Shown piece by piece: positions 59,857-64,000 of a stretch of DNA of 64,000 nucleotides. Numbering within the stretch: position 1 is the stretch's first letter; every line of letters starts with the position of its first letter. The stretch comes from Nitrospira_D sp019636945 (GTDB lineage Bacteria; Nitrospirota; Nitrospiria; Nitrospirales; Nitrospiraceae). The translations under genes and the position numbers were made by a program. The notes below the pieces were generated by a model. That model had not been told where the DNA came from, did not search any database, and was given only the letters and a program-made list of their open reading frames with translations. The stretch is from NCBI RefSeq assembly GCF_047338595.1, contig NZ_JBLFBO010000003.1:124001-188000 (forward strand). Reading direction: 5' to 3'.

Positions 59857-61386
59857 TCATCCTCCAAACTTAATGCCTTGGGCTAGAGGCAAATCCGTTC
59901 CCCAATTAACCGTGTTGGTTTGGCGGCGCATATAGGCCTTCCAGGAGTCCGAGCCTGCCTCGCGGCCGCCGCCGGTTTCTTTTTCTCCGCCGAACGCGCC
60001 ACCGATTTCCGCACCGGATGTGCCGATATTGACATTGGCGATCCCGCAGTCGCTGCCCGAGGCCGAAAGAAAGCGCTCGCTCCGACGCACATCGTTCGAG
60101 AAGAGGGCGGAGGATAACCCCTGCCGGACGTCGTTCTGCATCGCGATCGCCTCGTCGATCGTCGTGAACGTCATCACATAGAGAATGGGGGCGAAGGTTT
60201 CACGTTGCACGACGGGCCAATGGTTTTGTGCTCGCACGATCGTCGGTTCGACGAAGTATCCAGGGCGGGTCAGCACGCGCCCTCCGTGGAGGATCTCTCC
60301 ACCTTCTTTCTTGATCTCATCGAGAGCGGCACGATAGCCCTCCACCGCCACCTGGTCGATAAGCGGTCCCATGAGCACCTCTTTTTCCAACGGATTACCG
60401 ATCTGGACTTGTGCATAGGCCTTCACAAGTCTGCCGACGAGCTCCTCGCACCGCGATTCATGGACAATCAGACGTCTGGTCGTCGTGCAGCGTTGGCCCG
60501 CAGTCCCGACGGCCCCGAACACAATTGCGCGCACAGCCATATCCAGGTCGGCGGTCTCATCGACAATGACGGCGTTGTTGCCGCTTAGTTCGAGCAAGGT
60601 TCGGCCGAGTCGTTGTCCGACCAATGACGCGACTCTTCGACCGACCGGCACCGAACCGGTAAAGGAGATGAGCGGGAGGCGCTCGTCCTGGACCATCTGT
60701 TCGACCAGCGCCGGTTGCTCGGCGATGAAGAGCGAAAAAATACCGGCATAGCCCTGTTGCTGCATCACACGATTGCAAATCTGTTGGACGGCCACCGCGC
60801 AGAGCGGGGCCTTCGGCGACGGTTTCCAGATGACGGTATCGCCGGCGATCGCGGCCAGGAAAGCATTCCAGGCCCAGACCGCCACGGGAAAATTGAACGC
60901 CGTGATGACGCCAACCGGACCGAGCGGATGCCACTGTTCGCTCATGCGGTGCGCCGGCCGTTCGGACTGCATCGTGGCTCCGTAGAGCATGCGTGATTGG
61001 CCGACGACGAAATCGGCCATGTCGATCATCTCTTGCACCTCTCCGTCACCCTCAGCTTTGATCTTTCCGACTTCCAGAGACACCAACGTGCCCAACTGAT
61101 CCTTCTTCTCTCTGAGGGCCTGGCCGATCAGTCGGACGACCTCGCCTCGTTTCGGCGCCGGGACCATACGCCAGACCTGAAACGCCTCAAGCGATTCTTT
61201 CGTGATGCGCTGATAGTCTTCTAACGAACAGGGATAGACCCCGGCGATCTGCTCTCCCGTTGTTGGGTTGATCGAGGGGAGCAACGTTCCATCATTGCGA
61301 CCCGACCACCACCCAGTGCCGGTACTGCCACCGGAGTTGACGGCTTGAATGCCAAGGTCTCTCAATGCGGAGTGACTCGTGCTCAT
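59857..61386 (-). CDS. Aldehyde dehydrogenase, ALDH7 (aminoadipate-semialdehyde) type
   Basis: About 509 residues from ATG 61386 (GGAGG nine bases upstream; TTG 61395 is the alternative). Catalytic Cys is in FGAVGTAGQRCTTTRRL and the general base Glu in LLELSGNNAVIVDE; Rossmann and substrate segments (FNFPVAVWAWN, PSPKAP) are intact. The GQRCTTTRRL context and the N-terminus fit the ALDH7 / antiquitin subgroup, which oxidises 2-aminoadipate-6-semialdehyde to 2-aminoadipate with NAD+. ATGA overlap with the preceding saccharopine-dehydrogenase-family gene supports a shared pathway. Confidence 0.88.
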   Translation of the reverse strand: MSTSHSALRDLGIQAVNSGGSTGTGWWSGRNDGTLLPSINPTTGEQIAGVYPCSLEDYQRITKESLEAFQVWRMVPAPKRGEVVRLIGQALREKKDQLGTLVSLEVGKIKAEGDGEVQEMIDMADFVVGQSRMLYGATMQSERPAHRMSEQWHPLGPVGVITAFNFPVAVWAWNAFLAAIAGDTVIWKPSPKAPLCAVAVQQICNRVMQQQGYAGIFSLFIAEQPALVEQMVQDERLPLISFTGSVPVGRRVASLVGQRLGRTLLELSGNNAVIVDETADLDMAVRAIVFGAVGTAGQRCTTTRRLIVHESRCEELVGRLVKAYAQVQIGNPLEKEVLMGPLIDQVAVEGYRAALDEIKKEGGEILHGGRVLTRPGYFVEPTIVRAQNHWPVVQRETFAPILYVMTFTTIDEAIAMQNDVRQGLSSALFSNDVRRSERFLSASGSDCGIANVNIGTSGAEIGGAFGGEKETGGGREAGSDSWKAYMRRQTNTVNWGTDLPLAQGIKFGG

Positions 61387-62471
61387 CGAAAGCAACCTCC
61401 CAATTCGTTGTCCAAGAAGTTTCGCAATAAGATGGATTCCTGAGTGATGAATCCATGGTACTGCTCAGGATGACTCAAGACAAGGTCCATGACGCAGCAG
61501 ACACTGGATGCGGTTGTCATTTGGATGGCCGACCAGAGCCTGCCTTTGATGCATTGCGGGTACACTTTTTTGACGTAATTCTCTTCGAAGAAACCATCTT
61601 TGTTTGTGCCCGTGACCGAGGCATAGATCAAGACGACATCTTGTAAGGTCTGCGGCACGGCCCGTTCGAGGACGCGTTTCAAGGTGTCCCGGTCTTCATT
61701 GAGCTTGAGGTCCTTCATTAAAAGATGGATTTTTTCACAGTGGCCCGGGTAGCGGAGGGTCTTGTAATTCATCGTGCGGACTTTGCCGGCATAACTATCG
61801 GCCAACGTGCCGAGTCCGCCCGACGTATTGAACGCCTCATAGAGCAGGCCGTCCAGCTCGATCGTTTCGTAGCCTTCGAGCGGCTGAAGCGGGACTTTCT
61901 CGCCTTCCTCAATCCCATAGCAGACGTTGCCGTATTCGTTGATCAGTCCATCGGTCGACCATGTCAGCGAATACTTCAGGGCATTGCTGGGATGGACCGG
62001 CAGCGCACCGACACGCATCTTGACCGTGTCCAACGTATCAAAATGTGTCATGAGCTCGTGCGCCACGATACTGATGAACCCCGGTGCCAGACCGCATTGC
62101 GGCATAAAGGCATGGGTGGCTCCTGCGCTGAGCACTTTGATCTGGTTGGTGACCTCGACGTCTTCCGTGAGATCGAAATAATGCAACTGATGGGTCAAGG
62201 CCAGGCCGGCGACCGTGGGGTTACAAAAATAGGGGAGACTCGAGAGAATAGCATCAAATCGATGGGCGGAGAGATACGTGCTGACTGCGTCCGGATGTCG
62301 AACATCCAGGAGGCACGGCGTCACTCGTTCCAACTTGAGCTGGTTGACGAGATGGGTCGGCGCCTCCAGGGTCATGTCGCCGAGATGAACGTCGTACCGA
62401 CCGGACTGGTTCAGAAGGCAAGCGATGAGGGAGCCGATCTTTCCAGCCCCAAGCACGAGCACACGATTCAT
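61383..62471 (-). CDS. Saccharopine dehydrogenase / lysine 6-dehydrogenase family protein
   Basis: A 362-residue NAD(P)-binding protein with a Rossmann motif VLVLGAGKIGSLIACLL, then LLDVRHPDAV, SLPYFCNPTVAGLAL and MPQCGLAPGFISIVAHEL. This matches the saccharopine dehydrogenase/homospermidine synthase/lysine 6-dehydrogenase superfamily. Next to an ALDH7-type gene it plausibly makes or handles aminoadipate semialdehyde from lysine or saccharopine. Which substrate it prefers cannot be read from the sequence. Confidence 0.85.
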   Translation of the reverse strand: MNRVLVLGAGKIGSLIACLLNQSGRYDVHLGDMTLEAPTHLVNQLKLERVTPCLLDVRHPDAVSTYLSAHRFDAILSSLPYFCNPTVAGLALTHQLHYFDLTEDVEVTNQIKVLSAGATHAFMPQCGLAPGFISIVAHELMTHFDTLDTVKMRVGALPVHPSNALKYSLTWSTDGLINEYGNVCYGIEEGEKVPLQPLEGYETIELDGLLYEAFNTSGGLGTLADSYAGKVRTMNYKTLRYPGHCEKIHLLMKDLKLNEDRDTLKRVLERAVPQTLQDVVLIYASVTGTNKDGFFEENYVKKVYPQCIKGRLWSAIQMTTASSVCCVMDLVLSHPEQYHGFITQESILLRNFLDNELGGCFR

Positions 62472-62539
62472 GATGGTGCATTATACTCCACTATCATGTT
62501 CCGGCCACGTGCTTTGCACATTAGCGCAACGTTCGGTCG

Positions 62540-62860
62540 TCAACTCGATTCACGAGAGTCGATGACATATTGTGGAGGGACGGTCGGTTCGGTTGTGACA
62601 TGAGTATATCGGCAGGGGGGGATATCTGCTTGGAGCCTTCGTAAGAGAGTCGTCATCTTCATCGTACCGGGCACTTCGCAGATCCAGACGTGCATGCCGG
62701 ATTCCAATTCATCGAAGTGACGTTGTACACGAAAGCTCGGCTGTTCCATGAAGTAAGCGGAGAGAAAACCGTTGATGGCCGTCACCACCCAGGAATGGTC
62801 TTTGATGTAGCGGTAGGTGAGCCGGAGTTCTGTCACTGTGATCTGTTCATCGGATTCCAT
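62540..62860 (-). CDS. Small cytoplasmic protein, unknown
   Basis: A 106-residue protein (ELRLTYRYIKDHSWVVTAINGFLSAYFM, VQRHFDELESGMHVWICEVPGTMKMTTLLRRLQADIPP). No signal peptide or membrane helix, alpha/beta pattern, no family recognised. It is 68 bases upstream of the saccharopine-dehydrogenase-family gene on the same strand and could be in its operon. Confidence 0.55.
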   Translation of the reverse strand: MESDEQITVTELRLTYRYIKDHSWVVTAINGFLSAYFMEQPSFRVQRHFDELESGMHVWICEVPGTMKMTTLLRRLQADIPPCRYTHVTTEPTVPPQYVIDSRESS

Positions 62861-63083
62861 GGCTGCACTCTATCAAGTCTGACCCCGAGACTACCACTGT
62901 AGAAACAGGACAGCTTATCACCTCACGGGACGAGGAGATGGCTGGCGTGCTTGCGGAAGGTTGATCACCTTGACGAGGGAGTATTGAAGGTGAAACCGGA
63001 TGGAGCCCCCCTTGCTCTGTGTACCACTTGAGAGTAGGGTAATACTGTCACGTCGCAACCGCCTCATTCAGGAGGTGGTGATC

Positions 63084-63311
63084 ATGGTCCTCCGTGGAGC
63101 ACAGTCCTTACGGTTCGGACCTGCCGGGTGTGCATCCCTCACTAGACGGGCCCTTTCCTCGCACCAGACCAGATTCAGACAGGAACAGTTCGATGTCATC
63201 CATCCGCCGCAAGAAGGTCGGATGACGAGCGGGCATGGGAATGGACTCCACAGAAGAGATTTGTACTGGCAATCTCACAAAGGACTCGCATCGCATGGTG
63301 CGAGCAGGTGA
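63084..63311 (+). CDS. Possible small basic protein
   Basis: A 75-codon ORF beginning at ATG 63084 with AGGAGG eight bases upstream. The translation (MVLRGAQSLRFGPAGCASLT...) is basic and without recognisable structure, so the good ribosome binding site is the main support. An in-frame upstream extension to 63000 has none. It may be non-coding. Confidence 0.3.
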   Translation: MVLRGAQSLRFGPAGCASLTRRALSSHQTRFRQEQFDVIHPPQEGRMTSGHGNGLHRRDLYWQSHKGLASHGASR

Positions 63312-63314
63312 TGT

Positions 63315-63494
63315 ATGTCATGGGGATATTGGGGAATCGTCATCGGGCTCACAGCCATGGTGATCATGGTGATTGCGTGTATCCGCTTACTGTCTTTGGA
63401 TGACGACAAGGAGGGACAGAAATCGAGGTTAAATGCCGGCGGATCGGGTGATCGCACACCGGAACCATCAGCCATCAGCAGGCGAGCCGCATGA
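63315..63494 (+). CDS. Small single-pass membrane protein
   Basis: A 59-residue ORF: MSWGYWGIVIGLTAMVIMVI then ACIRLLSL and a hydrophilic C-terminus (DDDKEGQKSRLNAGG...). One transmembrane helix at about residues 5-27. The hydrophobic helix followed by a charged tail is typical of real small membrane proteins, but the ribosome binding site (GCAGGTG) is weak. It lies two bases after the preceding ORF. Confidence 0.5.
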   Translation: MSWGYWGIVIGLTAMVIMVIACIRLLSLDDDKEGQKSRLNAGGSGDRTPEPSAISRRAA

Positions 63495-63612
63495 CGGTAC
63501 GGTGTTGACTCGATCCTTGTGGGTATGAGCGTGGGGGAATGTTCGGGTAAGACGATGGGATTGGGGACGATGGGTGTGTTCATACACCAATCGCTAACGA
63601 GGGGAGGGAGCA

Positions 63613-63972
63613 ATGGGGCCGATGAAGACAATCACCAAAGGAAACGCTCTTTACGAGGTAATGGGGGGCAAGTTGATCAAAGACGGGTTCACCAACCAGC
63701 AGGACCTGGAAGACTACGTGAATCATCATTATCTTGTCCTGCCGGTCGTTGATAAACAAGGGCGGCCATGGCTGCTCGATGGAAAGCCGATCTATTGCCT
63801 TCGCGGAACTCAATACGAAACAGTGAGTGATGAGCGAGTTCATCTTGCCCGCTGTCCAGATTGTGGTGGCATGGGGATTCGAACCGATGAATTCGTTGTC
63901 GAATCGGATTGTATCCACTGCACAGTCTGTGGACATGAATTTGATGCCAGGCTGGAGATGATGGAGACGTAG
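63613..63972 (+). CDS. Small zinc-ribbon protein
   Basis: A 119-residue protein with GGGGAGGGAGCA directly before ATG 63613. The N-terminal part (KGNALYEVMGGKLIKDGFTNQQDLEDYVNHHYLVLP) is alpha/beta. The C-terminus has two CxxC pairs, CPDCG at about 81-85 and CTVCG at about 101-107, forming a likely zinc ribbon. A close family is not recognised. Cytoplasmic, no signal peptide. Confidence 0.75.
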   Translation: MGPMKTITKGNALYEVMGGKLIKDGFTNQQDLEDYVNHHYLVLPVVDKQGRPWLLDGKPIYCLRGTQYETVSDERVHLARCPDCGGMGIRTDEFVVESDCIHCTVCGHEFDARLEMMET

Positions 63973-64000
63973 ATCGGCGTGCCTCCAGCACACGGGAAGA

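Noticed and set aside
61725..62603. 292-codon plus-strand ORF
   Set aside because: Antisense to the saccharopine-dehydrogenase-family gene with clear Rossmann motifs; no start signal and no recognisable domain.

Overview
The window reads as a chromosomal segment of a Nitrospira-like bacterium (phylum Nitrospirota). This rests on remembered resemblance, not on a search: a moderately high-GC genome, a complete 14-subunit NADH:quinone oxidoreductase locus with a NuoCD fusion, many exported proteins rich in Asp/Arg or Gly/Ser, and intergenic palindromic repeats of a type I associate with Nitrospira. No rRNA, tRNA, CRISPR array or intact transposase was found.

Layout. 1-8.4 kb: the 3' part of a processive glycosyltransferase, lipoproteins, a beta-barrel protein, and an ECF sigma factor followed by a membrane anti-sigma-like protein with a C-terminal AMPK-type glycogen-binding domain, then a lipoprotein with the same domain. 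Three secreted charged low-complexity proteins are interleaved, and a 143-bp tandem duplication sits between two of the genes. 8.5-11.2 kb: a DHH-CBS-tRNA nucleotidyltransferase fusion. 11.4-26.6 kb: nuoA-B-CD-E-F-G-H-I-J-K-L-M-N, all on the plus strand, mostly with ATGA-type overlaps; non-overlapping junctions carry palindromic or AT-rich spacers. 26.6-29.7 kb: an accessory pocket with two toxin-antitoxin-like pairs (DUF433/DUF5615 and DUF4258/DUF2283), an RHS-repeat remnant and a duplicated gene 3' end. 30-37 kb: DnaJ-like protein, aminotransferase plus amidohydrolase, CPBP protease, epimerase, beta-propeller lipoprotein.

37.0-46.1 kb (minus strand) is a tightly packed six-gene unit: membrane protein, two paralogous two-TM HAMP proteins, a type II pseudopilin with a large Gly/Ser insertion, a 1398-residue hybrid histidine kinase, and a receiver-PAS-degenerate GGDEF-EAL protein. 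It reads as an envelope-to-c-di-GMP signalling module and is my best candidate for an undescribed system. 46.3-46.5 kb holds a MITE-like element with 19-bp terminal inverted repeats.

46.5-64 kb: mostly housekeeping and small exported proteins (epoxide-hydrolase-like enzyme, aldose epimerase, rhodanese, DUF3617, SnoaL-like, an exported Sm-like protein, inorganic pyrophosphatase, hemerythrin, release factor 3, a seven-repeat FG-GAP lipoprotein). A minus-strand group (saccharopine/lysine dehydrogenase family, aminoadipate-semialdehyde-type aldehyde dehydrogenase, VOC protein) suggests lysine/2-aminoadipate metabolism. The window ends with a small zinc-ribbon protein.
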